NCBI GenBank assembly: GCA_946811185.2
Contig: OX328098.1
Location: 26,545,084-26,609,083 of the forward strand
Origin: Hippopus hippopus
Lineage: Eukaryota; Mollusca; Bivalvia; Cardiida; Cardiidae
Length of the DNA: 64,000 nucleotides
Direction of reading: 5' to 3'
The position numbers were made by a program, and so were the translations under genes. Of this stretch, positions 52,532-63,684 are shown one piece after another. Each line of letters starts with the position of its first letter. The stretch's first letter is position 1. The notes beneath the pieces are model-generated. The model saw only the letters and a program-made list of their open reading frames with translations, ran no database searches and was not told the origin of the DNA.

Positions 52532-54784
52532 TTGTCTATACAATGTACAAAAAAGTAAGTATCAAAAAAGGGACGCAACAAGGATAAAGGAACCACCAAG
52601 CACTTTAAACCAAGACTGATATTTAACCTTTACAAGACGACCAGTTTTTGTGTTTATCTTGAGCGTTTGCAGACGACAAATTAAATGTAGCTCAAATGAT
52701 GGTGTTTGCCTTTTAAATGGTAGAAAACTTTGTGGAAAAAGAATGATAAGCTTTTATATTACGAAATTTATAAAGTTATCTATGCTATTTTAATTTTTTG
52801 CAAACTTTTTTTTTAATAGGTAATCGTTAGCTTTTCTTAAAACAAGGGACAGATCAAGTCAAAATGGTATTCATCTTCAATATCTCCTATCGCATACTCC
52901 ATTTCTTGTAATATTTTCATTACGTTTGTTTTTCTTTTTCACTTTCCGAAACTTTTTTTTTTTAATTTGTCGCCTTTTACATTTAGTTCATTCCTGTGAG
53001 CCCGCGTCTCACCTTGATATGCCGCTAATCAAACAAGATGAAAATTTCAAAGCAATGATAGAAACCAGAAAAATGATGCTATTTCAAGTTCTCTTCGCCG
53101 GAAAAATTCTCGCCGATTGAGATAGTGTAGATGAAAGTTCAGACTGCACGTTCTGCAGAGTCTGATCTTAATCTATACCGTCCTCAAAAGGGCATAGAGT
53201 CGCCCCTAGCAATCTGATTTGTTTAGCCAATCAGAAATCATGTCAACTGAAATTTAGATATTCTCGAGAACTATGCTTGGTACGTATTGGGAATGTTAGG
53301 CGACTACGGGCTGAGATTTAAAAAAAAATGAATCTCATCGGATTATTGTGTTTTTTTTTAGTTCATTCAAAAGTTTAAAATAAAGGGAAATCACTAATCG
53401 AGCTTTCAAATGACAGAGAAAAATCGTTGTAGATCGATCTTTAAAAGATTATCTATTCTGCAACGAAACGAAAACACGACTTTAATATTAAACCTGAACC
53501 TGCTAAAAAAGTTAAATGAAACTTTAGCCGACAGTAAAAACGCGAATACTGTTATTTCGAAATTAATTTGGGGGGACAATATCTCCTTAGCGGACAGTGT
53601 AGATCCAAGATCAGACTGCACGTTCTGTGCAGTCTGATCTTGATCTACACTGTCCGCAAAAGATTGCGCTCAGGAGCCTTTCGGTTAATAAAGCAAATTA
53701 GTAAATCTGTGCTGGTTCCATCTTGCCTTGTTTATTATCTCATTAAAGCCCATTTCGCCCAATAATTATTGTTTTAGCGAGATTAAAAAAAAATTTTAGC
53801 AGGTTGAGACATCACGTGGTCAGACTTTTCTTTTCTATAAAGTAAAATAATGAGTATATACATGCACTGTAAAAATTTCATGCAAATATATGTCAATTAA
53901 AAGTTTTCTACTCTTTCTAGAAAATAGAAGTTCGTCATATAATATTCAGATATTTTTTTTCTGGACTGATCACTGACATAACTTTCATAATTAATTCAGA
54001 CGGAATTCTTTTCATCGAAAACGTAAAAGCCTAGTAGCAGCAAAATGTAAACGGTTCTCTGGATTAAATACGAGAAAATTTCATTTACACTAGGATTGGC
54101 GATCATTTTACATCTGACGATCTCTTACATTGCGGTCGGTCAAGGCTTTAGTCACGGGCAGAACAATCAAAACATATATTAAAACTAGAATTAAAGATAA
54201 ATCCTTATAGCTAGAGAGAAAAACGCTGCTTTACTTGAAAATGTGTAGAATGGCTCAGCTGTATAAACATAGATAAATTACCAATATATATGGTGTAAGG
54301 GATAGAAAAAAAATCAAGGCATTTGTCCTCACTTTAAACCGGAATGACAACAAAGATTGCTTTGATGGCCTCCAAAAATTAAATGTATTTTCTATCCGTA
54401 GTTATCTGTGCAACCTTGCAGCCGTCCGGGGCAACATTTACACGAAGATACAAGAATGATTATAGTTTAAAAAAATAATGATGAAGTGGGTTAAAAACTG
54501 GCTGAAAACAGGCTGAAAAAGAGTATACACGAATCTTTAATGTTGGCAACAGTAATTCCACTTTTAATATTCAACATGAACTTTGATAAACCATACTTTA
54601 ATGGATCGTAAGATTTATGATAATTGCCATACTTTTAATTGATATGAATGAAACTTACCTATATTTTGTACATAGAATTGTTACACTTTACCTCTAGCAG
54701 GACTTTAAAGAATACATATAACTACAAAAATATTAGCTAATGTAAAGAAGATTCAATACATCTATGCATTTACACAATGCATAT
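52532..54784. other. No gene; two hairpin elements
   Basis: Hairpins of the GTAGAT..AGATCAGACTGCAC type lie at about 53125-53180 and 53591-53660, the latter nearly perfect over 66 bp. A worn M1 fragment lies at 52625-52720. No coding region is supported. Confidence 0.55.
53591..53660. repeat. 66-bp near-perfect hairpin element
   Basis: GCGGACAGTGTAGATC(C)AAGATCAGACTGCACG, then its inverse ending CTACACTGTCCGC. Related, more worn copies lie at 8660, 12197, 17945, 18138 and 53125. Confidence 0.8.
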
Positions 54785-55050
54785 GAGCCATGCTCTGGCA
54801 ATCGGGGTTTAATGCATCTTCGTGATGCATTATACCTATCAAGCCATCGGCACATAATTATGGATCCATAATAACCACTTTTTTTAACAACCGACTTGAT
54901 CATGAGGTAGAATGGTCCTTGAACATACAGAAAATTGACCAATAGCGAAATGTTTCGTCCCAGGTCAGCCAGCGCGGACTGCGCAGGCTGACATGGGTCG
55001 ATATTTTTCGCAAAAGCGTTAAGCCCCCTTTTCACAGGGCATGGCTTATA
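54785..55050. mobile_element. CG-hairpin MITE (M2) copy 3
   Basis: From GAGCCATGCTCTGGCAATCG to CCCTTTTCACAGGGCATGGC, with CAGCGCGGACTGCGCAGGCTG inside. Confidence 0.8.
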
Positions 55051-55155
55051 TATATGTGAAAACATTGTCTGCTCCTATAAAAATGTTTTATGCCATGTTT
55101 TTGTGTGGATTTCTTGCAAGACAAAAGAAGCCGCTTGCAATTTCACACGATTCAG

Positions 55156-55350
55156 TGTTTTAACGACCCTGTGGATGAAGATTTTTTAAACATTGTGGGA
55201 CATGGAAGAAAATACTGGTAAGCAGAACATTTTTCCTTTTCCCGCTAAGTTTTCTACCTTTTTTTACAAATCCAGTAATTGCAGCCAAATTTGATTTGTC
55301 GTCTGCAAGTGCTTTGAATTTGGACAAGTCTACGATCTTACCGTATGTTA
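55156..55350. mobile_element. Hairpin MITE (M1) copy
   Basis: CAGTGTTTTAACGACCCTGT to the GGACAAGTCTACGATCTTAC end; central TACTGGTAAGCAG arm is imperfect. Confidence 0.6.
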
Positions 55351-55497
55351 ACTAATCAAAGTCTAACATAACTACAGTTGTAAGAACATACTTAGAATTA
55401 AAATATTTAAACAAGATGAAAAACATAACGTGTAAACACTCATAACTAGCACAAACAATGAGTCAAACCTGGGTCAAATTGTTATCACAAAACAATA

Positions 55498-55545
55498 TTT
55501 TTCTCTGAAGCGACAAAGATGATGATGGTGATGATGATGATGATT
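55498..55545. repeat. GAT microsatellite
   Basis: GATGATGGTGATGATGATGATGATT run. Confidence 0.85.
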
Positions 55546-55794
55546 TGTTTACTTGAATCGTGTTTTAAGCAGCTATCAACCGTATTCCATGTATATTGGG
55601 ACATCAACTTCTTCAGTTGTCTCCTTGGTTTCACCAGTAATATGTAGACAGGGGCTTTGCAGTGCCTTGCAAAAGGACATTATCAAGTAATTATCTCTGC
55701 CAGACTATCCTGATAAAGAATTTAATACTCTAACGACTTAGCCATATAGGAGCCCTGTTGATGACGATGAATTTAAATAGATGTTTAAATGGTC

Positions 55795-56060
55795 CAAAAG
55801 AGTGCTATGTATGCAGGCCTGGGTTCTTTTGCAGCTTAGTGGTAAAAAATACGATGAAAGATATGAAACCTGTAGGTCCCAGATTCGAGCCTCACTCAAA
55901 GCACTGGGTTGTACTTTGGAGTGTTCCTCGGAAAGACACTTTAAAGCCCAACCGTAGTTCTGGTGAAACCTATACCTGAATATTTGAACGGTCACCATGA
56001 TATAACTGAAATTATTTTGGAAGCGATGTAAAGCACTATTCAGTGAATCAAGCAATGAAT
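55795..56060 (+). repeat. tRNA-derived SINE, plus orientation
   Basis: A-box-like GCTTAGTGGTAAA, B box AGATTCGAGCC, body GATATAACTGAAATTATTTT and tail AGCGATGTAAAGCAC...AATCAAGCAATGAATGAATC. Sixth-decade bases in the body match 11690-11915 in reverse. Confidence 0.75.
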
Positions 56061-56435
56061 GAATCAATAAAACGTAAGTCAATCTCCTTGCAAGCAAATA
56101 TTGATTGTCTTTGCCTATTCAATGTAAAACAGGTGTGTTAATTAATCATTATTTCATGCTTTCCGGTAGGATATCGAGAAATAGCGGTGAAAATATTTTT
56201 CGATATTCCACGGGTACGACCAGTAAAAATACCGATTTTTATATTCTAGTTACCTAGGTAAAATGCGCGTGACTCACAACCAGATGGAAATATGACGTCA
56301 TTTACCTTACATTTCTCGCGCTTGACGTAATATTGTAATGCGTTGCTATGCGGAGGGGGTACGCCACGGGGAATAACTGAAAAGACTGTACTGGATTTTG
56401 ATAAAGTTCCTCCCAGAAAGGGTCAAAAGCATGAA

Positions 56436-56605
56436 ATAAATAGAATATGTTTTTTTCGGTGAAAGATCGAAATTTATTTCATCTCGTGAACACCATCGGT
56501 AATATTTTCACTCGTGGCTGCGCCACTCGTGAAAATATTACCGATAATGTTCACTCGATGAAATAAATTTCGATCTTTCACCGAAAAAAAACAAATATCC
56601 TCTAT
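56436..56605. mobile_element. Large near-perfect palindrome
   Basis: TTTTTTCGGTGAAAGATCGA, then AATTTATTTCAT and further to TAATATTTTCAC, followed around GGCTGCGCC by the inverse. Arms of about 67 bp in the core (56450-56591) carry only a few mismatches, with weaker pairing outside. Hairpin-type MITE. Confidence 0.85.
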
Positions 56606-56739
56606 ATCTACCTGCATTCTTTTAGTGAACTCTGCATGTAGCTACAACAGTAATTTCGTGAAATGCTTAGCACTATATTGCGTTTGGCTAAAATAAAACC
56701 TATGGACTAATTAGCATTATGGTGTGTTTGGCTTTTGAA

Positions 56740-58260
56740 ATACCGGTACATAAGTGGGTAAACTACCTGGCATGTACATATACTTCAACAATATCTGACA
56801 TGTACATAAGTGCCGATGTTGTACGGCATGTACATAAGTGGGAAAACTAGCCGACATGTACATAGGCACAAACACTATCTCTATCTAGCAAGCCTGTAGC
56901 ATGGCCTATTTTTTTGCAAGTATGTAGGTGGGAAATTATGAGGATGGTGCATAAGTGCCTATGAGATCTGGCATGTACATAAGGGGAAATACTGTCTTGA
57001 AAGTACATAAGTGGAAAAACTAACTGGCAAGTACATCTGCGCCAGTTGTATCTGGCATGTACACAAGTCGGATTACTGCTTTGCATGTGCATTGTACGTT
57101 TTTTTTTTTTTTGTGGGGAATCAATCTCTCACGCGCTTCAGCACCAACGCTATCTGGCATATACGTAAGAGAAAGCTGTCTGGCAGTCACATGAGTGGGA
57201 AAAGTATCTGTGAAGTACATAAGAGCCAACAGCATCTGATAAAAACAGCATCTGACATGTAAATAAGCGGGAACACCAACATGCGTGTACATAAGTGGTA
57301 ACACAGTCTTGCATGTACATAAGTGGGAAACCATCTAACAAGTGTATCAGAGCCAATGGTGTCTAGCATATACATAAGTGGGAACACTGTATTGATCACA
57401 CATTGGTGGGATAACAATCTCGCAAGTACATGAGTTTAAAACCATAGCTGGCATGCATTCTAGTATAAACACTGTCTGAAAAGTACATAAGTGGGAAAAC
57501 TATCCGTCAAATGTGTAATTGCCGACTACATCTGGCATGTACATAAGATGGAACACTGTCTTGAATGTACATGGTAGAAAATTATTCTGTCAAGTGCATG
57601 AGTGCAAACATTGTCTAAAAAGGCACTTAAGAGGGAATTCATATTGTCTTGTACGCACATGAGAGTAAAATATATAATTGTCAGATATATAAGTGCCAAA
57701 TGTGTATCTTGCATGGTCATCAGTTGAAAACTGTTTTGCGAGAACAGAAGTTTTGAAGCTATCTTTCATATACACAAGTACCAATAGTTTCTGGCAGGCA
57801 CATAATATGTATGAACACTATCAGGAAAATGCTTAAGTAGGAAAACCATTGGGTACGCACAAAAGTAGCCACGCTATCTAGCAAGTGTGAACACTGTCTG
57901 GCGTGTACATATTAAGAAAATCACATAGCAGTTCAAAAAGTGGCAATGGTATCTTGTGTGTACATAAGTGGGGACCTTGTACAGCATGTACACAAGTGAG
58001 AAGTACATAGCAGCTAGTGGTATCTGGCATGCACATAAGTGGGAACACTGTCTGCAAGTACATTAATGCCAGTGGTATTTGGTGTTTACAGAAGCTGGAA
58101 CTCTGTCTTGCATGTACATAAGTGGGTCAACCATCTGGTAAGTACACAAGTGCCAATGGTGGCTAGCATGTACATAGGTATCGACAAAACGGGTAACACT
58201 ATGTCTGGCAAGTATGAAATTGGGAAAACATTTTTAAAAGTTCATGTGTGCACTCTCACA
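56740..58260. repeat. Degenerate 28-bp minisatellite, about 1.5 kb
   Basis: Basic unit near CATGTACATAAGTGGGAACA CTGTCTGG, repeated over fifty times with variation; every second or third unit has GTGCCAATG instead of GTGGGAAC, giving a longer rhythm. Minus-strand ORFs with YVHA / MYM-Q-D are translations of this array. Confidence 0.85.
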
Positions 58261-58304
58261 TATTCTGATAATTCTCGATGCATCTTTATGTGATAAAAAC
58301 AAAT

Positions 58305-58430
58305 GTGACATTCGGTGGCTCTTGAGGTAAAATTTTACTAAACTCGTCCACAAAAACGTCAGTAAGCTCGCCAGTGGCTGGCTTAGTAACGTTTTTCTAG
58401 ACATTTTAATAAAACTATCAAATGCCAACT
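58305..58430. repeat. Repeat fragment related to 50157 and 48387
   Basis: GGCTCTTGAGGTAAAATTTTA and CTAAACTCGTCCACAAAAAC match 50170-50210. Followed by an inverted segment, so likely a worn foldback element. Confidence 0.6.
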
Positions 58431-59004
58431 CATGTCAGATCTATATACATATATCTTTAACAGATTATGAAACAAGTGTTACGACTCAATTAATCGCTCT
58501 CGACGATTACTTCCTTCAAACCTTCACTAATGTTCACTCCGTGATGTGGATGGCTCCAACGGCTGGCCACTCTCATCACGGGTTCAATTTAGAAGTCTCA
58601 CCCTGGATCTTGTCGCGAAAAGAGTGTGTGGCTAAAGCCAAGTTCGTGAATGATCCTGAGCATTATGTGTATAAACTTGACCACTGTTTCGTCAGCATTT
58701 AGCATTGACTGTATCACTTAGTAAAATACAGCAAATACTCAAAAACAAATTTGATGTTATAAAATGTTATAAAAGACAAAAAAAAAAAAAAAAAAAAGAC
58801 TCCTAGGCACGTTTAGAATAAAAGAAGTTTTACCATGGAAAGTTGCCCCCACTCCTATCAAGTCGCCCCGGAGAGGGAAGGACAACCCATCTTTTGTTCT
58901 TCCTCCCCCTGCATTCCGCCGTGCCTTTTACACTACAAGAAAGCCTGATGCATGCCCTGGCTGTAAGACATTTCAACGTCCGAGGGCCCTGAAATACGAT
59001 CGAC
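58431..59004. other. 3' side of the GPCR gene, nothing firm
   Basis: A(21)-type run at about 58780-58800. No polyadenylation signal could be assigned with confidence. Confidence 0.4.
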
Positions 59005-60039
59005 TTACACAGCGTTGCTGTAATAGTGTTGCAGGGAGGGGTCTAAATTGAGAGTGCGAGTTGGAATATTATAAATTTCTATGCGACGCCTCTCATAGGT
59101 TGCCGCTATCTGGTTATTCCATCGGCAAAAAATGCGTCGAAAGACAAGTCTAAATTCCTGTAGAGTTAACACGTAATAGTACAGCGATACTATCGAGTTA
59201 GTTAATGTACAGATATAAGCTAAGGCCCGTACAAGGGTAATAGTTCTGCTGTTAACAGTGAGGCCAGCTGTATCTGTCACTGCTACGAATATCAAAGCAG
59301 CAGAAAACATAAAAATGAACACTCCGACATGAAGCATAATCCGCAAGGCAGGGATTTTAGTATTCAACCGTGTCGATGGATATTGGGAGCGTAACCTAGT
59401 AGCGTGTTCTTTGGACACTTTGAAAACGTACAAACCAGCGACAGCGACGCTAATGTCTGTCAGCACAAACAAAAACAAGGGAACTGCTTTGGCTTTTAGA
59501 AAAACGTCATCCATTTCTTTGCGACATGCTGAAACTTTGCCTCGGCAAAACACAATCATAGACACCGATATTCCAATCATAAAAGCAACCACTGAAAGGT
59601 AGCTGACAATGATTATACGCTTAACATTTGTATGTGGCATTATTCTGTAATATGCATTTGGAAATCTAACAGCTAGTAAGCGTTCAAATGCAATTACTAA
59701 CACAAGAATACAATACATCAAAACGGAAGAATTTAGCAACAGAGCGAGTAAATTCGAAATGAAAAATTTGCTGATTGGATCTCCTATAATTACTAACAGC
59801 AGAAAGATACAAGCCAAAGTTAGGTGTACCACTGAATCACAAAACAGAAGGTTTTTTATTAATGTTTTATGTTGTCTGGCTACCCGGATACACTTGGACA
59901 GTACTACAACAGACACTATGTCTAAGATAAACATAGAGAAGGATGTAATGGCCAGAGTTATGAACACTGCAAGTGTGTAGAGTGGTGGGTCTCTTCCTAG
60001 AATCATTGTCGCACGTTGTTTGCTTGTCTTTTTCTTCAA
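59005..60039 (-). CDS. Rhodopsin-like (class A) orphan GPCR (344 aa)
   Basis: Seven hydrophobic segments: about residues 22-48, 62-86, 94-122, 139-163, 186-208, 231-256 and 270-292. The end of segment 3 reads LVIAFERLLAVRFP, with ERL in place of DRY. TM7 ends SIVSLYYYVLTLQEFRLVFR, a variant of NPxxY followed by helix 8. A Cys pair usual for class A is present (segment 3 side and CRGKVSACRKE loop). A single exon, complete, with a basic N-terminus and no signal peptide. The second Met (residue 12) is another possible start. Ligand unknown. Confidence 0.85.
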   Translation of the reverse strand: MKKKTSKQRATMILGRDPPLYTLAVFITLAITSFSMFILDIVSVVVLSKCIRVARQHKTLIKNLLFCDSVVHLTLACIFLLLVIIGDPISKFFISNLLALLLNSSVLMYCILVLVIAFERLLAVRFPNAYYRIMPHTNVKRIIIVSYLSVVAFMIGISVSMIVFCRGKVSACRKEMDDVFLKAKAVPLFLFVLTDISVAVAGLYVFKVSKEHATRLRSQYPSTRLNTKIPALRIMLHVGVFIFMFSAALIFVAVTDTAGLTVNSRTITLVRALAYICTLTNSIVSLYYYVLTLQEFRLVFRRIFCRWNNQIAATYERRRIEIYNIPTRTLNLDPSLQHYYSNAV

Positions 60040-61507
60040 CTTGAAATCATGGCTTGTCCCCTTTGTGTTCCGCCACCTATTGTTCTCCTTTTCTGTACCT
60101 CATAAGTGTTTATAGTGTGCATCACAATTTGAACAACAGACGACACGCTGAAGTCTAGTCCTAAATTTGCAAAGTGTTAACACGTATCATGCAACGGGTT
60201 ATATATAACTGAAAATTCTGAACTAAACTTAATTTTGCGTTCAAGTTTGAAAAAAAAGGTCATAATGACAACAGTAAAAGGTTCCGCCATTTGACAGTAA
60301 AATTTTAGCTGAGATGAAATTGTTCTGTGTCTATGTCCCTGTGGGCCAAGTCTTTGGTAGCACATTTTCATATATTACCTGGAAATGTGTAAATTTGAAT
60401 GTAGTTTTTATTGCACATCATTCAAACCTGCTTTTCCTCACACAAATACCGTAATTATTTTTTATATTTTTTCCGATGTTAACCCTTTTATCCAAACACA
60501 AAAATACTTCGTCGAACCTGTTCTCTGTTGTTTACTTCAAGAGCAAGTTTCAAAGTCGATAACTTTAAACAAGCATTTATGTCTTCATTCATTTCCTTTT
60601 ACTCCCACAACATTTGTAGAAAAGTCTTTTCGATAAATTCTTAGACTTTTCGTGGCGGTAAGTGGTGTTTAGGTCAACTTTGCGGTTAATGGTGTTTACC
60701 TAACTTTTATGTTAATGTTGTTTAGGTAATATAATAATGGTGTCTCTGTAGACCGTACGGTTAAAGTGTCTCTCTATAAGCTTTACTGTATATGTTATTT
60801 CGGTAGGGTAAATGCTACTGGTGTCTCAATAAGCTGTACGTTTACTGGTGTTTTTCTTCGGATACAAGGGTGTAAAGTCCTATTAGGGTGCTTTTATTTA
60901 TAGTCTTCTTTTTGCTGAGCCAATCAGTGGAACACACAGTACATAATTTATCTCACAATATAAATAAGATGAATTCTTCTACGGTTATTTTCACTGTTCT
61001 TCTTCTTCTATTCCAAGTCCATCGTTATTTGAACACACTCTCCATAAAGATCTGTGGCTTTTTGTCTTTGAATATTTCATATTTTGCGTTTTGGGTGAAG
61101 GTCAGAGCTTGCATTAACACCGCAAACTCTAAAGACTTGTCCCTGGAACACCACAATATAAAAGATACAATATATTTTTTTCAACATCATTATTATTGTT
61201 ATTATATAATTTTTAATCCATACTTAGGCCCTTTAGATTTGTTAAGTCTTTAACAAATTAGCGCGCTTTGACAAAAAATCTACATTCTACAACAGCAAAT
61301 TTATGAACACTTGTCACTTAAACACGACTTGCGTTCAGTAGGAAAATTGAAGACTCTACAAGCCATGGTGCCGAATGAAGCACGGTTATATACATGTACA
61401 ATGTATATGTATCTTTCTATCACCTTCTCATACAGATATCCATAGGTTCACATTATATGATCCGATACATAACACATATATCTCTCTTTACATTTGGTTT
61501 GCAACAC
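60040..61507. other. No gene recognised; short tandem repeats
   Basis: At 60655-60870, GGTGTTTAGGTCAA-like and GGTGTCTC(A/T)(A/G)TA-like units repeat loosely every 35-45 bp. An ORF at 60888-61253 is low-complexity and unlikely to be real. Confidence 0.5.
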
Positions 61508-61735
61508 GCGAAAAGGGGCATTTGGACATTTGCGTAAAGTGTCGTCTCGGATCAGCCTGCGCAGTCCGCGCAGGCTAATCCGAGATAGCACTGTACGACT
61601 AGATTTTGTGCCACAGTAGACTTACGCAAAACAGAAAATTACATAAAAACGGAAAGTGTCGTTTCGCGGACTGCGCAGGCTGATCCGAGACGACACTTTA
61701 CGCAAATGTCCGAACGCTCCTTTTCGCGTGTTGCA
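61508..61735. mobile_element. CG-hairpin MITE related to M2, long TIRs
   Basis: Starts CACGCGAAAAGGGGCATTTG and ends with its inverse CTCCTTTTCGCGTG. TIRs reach about 65 bp, through CTCGGATCAGCCTGCGCAGT. The left arm itself contains a nested hairpin (61550-61590). Confidence 0.85.
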
Positions 61736-61987
61736 GGCCATTTCATAATTCAAACTAAGAAAATCAATGCGTTGTTCCCATTGTTGAGCAATGGTATTCC
61801 TTTATAGCACAAAATAGTTCGTTTCACAGTCCGGCATATCAAATCGGTTTTCCATACCTTGTAATACCTTGTTCAGTATGATCATTTTGATTATTCCAAA
61901 CGTACTCTTTGAACATTAGGTGGATTTAAGCAATTGCATTCCTATAGGCGAAAAGGTCTTGTTATTCCCTGTTCGATATTTTTTACC

Positions 61988-62220
61988 CTTTAACACACAG
62001 CCTCTCTTGTTTTAACAACTCTGAGAATAGATGCTTTTAAAAGCATTGTGGGAAAATAACAGGAAATGAAAAAATGCTGGTAAGAGGCATTTTATCCTCT
62101 TCTCACAATGTTTTCTACCCTTTCAAATACGAGTCCTTTGGTTTGAGCCTCATCTATTATGTCGTCTGCTACTGCTTTCAATTTGGACAGGTCTAAACAT
62201 TTGTCATCCGATAAACTGCT
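61988..62220. mobile_element. Hairpin MITE (M1) copy
   Basis: CCCTTTAACACACAGCCTCT to TTTGTCATCCGATAAACTGC with AATGCTGGTAAGAGGCATTT at its centre. Confidence 0.65.
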
Positions 62221-62327
62221 AGGCACAAGTATCACACCTTTATATATTCTCGTATTACCTTTATACCGTGCTCCAACACCTTTGCGACACAGTTTCTTTT
62301 TTAAATCAAAGTACAGGATATTCGAGC

Positions 62328-62595
62328 CGTGCTCTGCGAAAAGGGTGTTTAAGGCATCTGCAAAAAGTGTCAGCCTGCGCAGTCTACACAGGCTTATAAA
62401 CCCTGGACCGAAACTTTTTGCTATCGGTCAAATTTCTGCGGTTTCATACAGTGTGACTAGTTTTTTTTTCTTTCATACCTCCATAAAAAAAAAGTTCTCT
62501 TCATTCCTTAAATAATTATGAGATGACTTGCTTGGTAAACTGCATCACGGAAATGCATTAAACCCTCTTTTGCCAGATTACGGCTCTTTTGTTAC
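62328..62595. mobile_element. CG-hairpin MITE (M2), reversed copy
   Basis: Begins GCCGTGCTCTGCGAAAAGGG and ends TTGCCAGATTACGGC; interior CAGCCTGCGCAGTC. Confidence 0.75.
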
Positions 62596-62624
62596 TAATT
62601 AGATCTACGACCTGTAGGTGACCA

Positions 62625-62975
62625 CTGTCAGGAGCATTTTCTCTTTTTGCCACAATTTTTACACATTCAGTCACCAGATCATGAATTAAAAGCTTAACTT
62701 GTGTTAATAATCCATATTTTTCACCTGCACTTTTAAAGTTAATTTCAGCAATTTGTCTCAGACGGTAATGACGTTACATTTTACCCAAGAATCCTATAAT
62801 TTTACGACACTGAAGTAGAAAAAAACAATGTTTGAAAACTGGTTTCAAAAAGTAAAAACTGCTGGTAGCCAACCTTAAAAGCAAACTGTCATGATCAGAG
62901 CCACATTAAATTTATCATCTGCAATTGTTTCCAATATGGACGAGTCGAAACTTTGTCATCTGGCAAAGAGTTAGG
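62625..62975. mobile_element. Worn hairpin MITE (M1)
   Basis: Fragments of the family (AGGAGCATTTTCTCTTTTTG; ACGAGTCGAAACTTTGTCAT CTGGCAAAGAGTTA) in the usual order, with extra sequence inserted between. Confidence 0.5.
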
Positions 62976-63133
62976 CCTTAACCTTGCTGCAAAACCAGAA
63001 TATTCGCTATTACAGAATTATACTTAGACGACGATATTTTGTCAAAAGGCGTAGCGCACATTTCGCACGATACGCACTAGCGTATAAACAATCCGCGACC
63101 TAAGTTATAAATCACAGTATCATAACTATACGC

Positions 63134-63400
63134 GAGTCATCCTCTGTGAAAAGAGGCTTGATGCATCTGCAAAAAGTATCGACCCATGTCAGCCTGCGCA
63201 GTGCGCGCAGGCTGACATGGTCCGATACTTTTTGCTATCTTTGAATATTCTGCATGTCCAAGTACCATTCTACCTCCAGAATTAGTCAATTGTTGGACTA
63301 AATGGATTTTATTTATCTATTATTATGTGATGACTTCCTTTTTATCATGCATTACGGAGATGCATTAAGTTTCCTTTTCCTATAGCGAGGCTCACATGTA
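63134..63400. mobile_element. CG-hairpin MITE (M2), reversed copy
   Basis: Contains the hairpin CCATGTCAGCCTGCGCAGTG and its inverse at 63183-63222; ends in AGTTTCCTTTTCC. Confidence 0.8.
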
Positions 63401-63684
63401 TTGATATTTCTCCAGATCTTCGCGCCTTTTCAAACTAAATAATTATAAGGGTTAAATTGATGCACCGATGACTAGGGCCTCTGTGCTATACAATAAATGC
63501 CACCTTCCCGTTCCCACTGCTATTGGCATACGTGCCTCAATGTGCGTATTAATATTTTAATCCTGACTACGTCCATGTGTGTTGTGCGTACACAACGGTC
63601 CACTATAAAACACGGAACGGTTGTGATCATCCTCGGAACCCAGGTTTGAAGTATTACGTTACTCTCTATGCATCACCCATGCAT

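Noticed and set aside
56847..58063. Many overlapping minus-strand ORFs with YVHA and MYMQD motifs
   Set aside because: They are translations of the 28-bp minisatellite in several frames.
60888..61253. 121-codon plus-strand ORF with a hydrophobic start
   Set aside because: Low-complexity, no homology pattern, no flanking gene signals.
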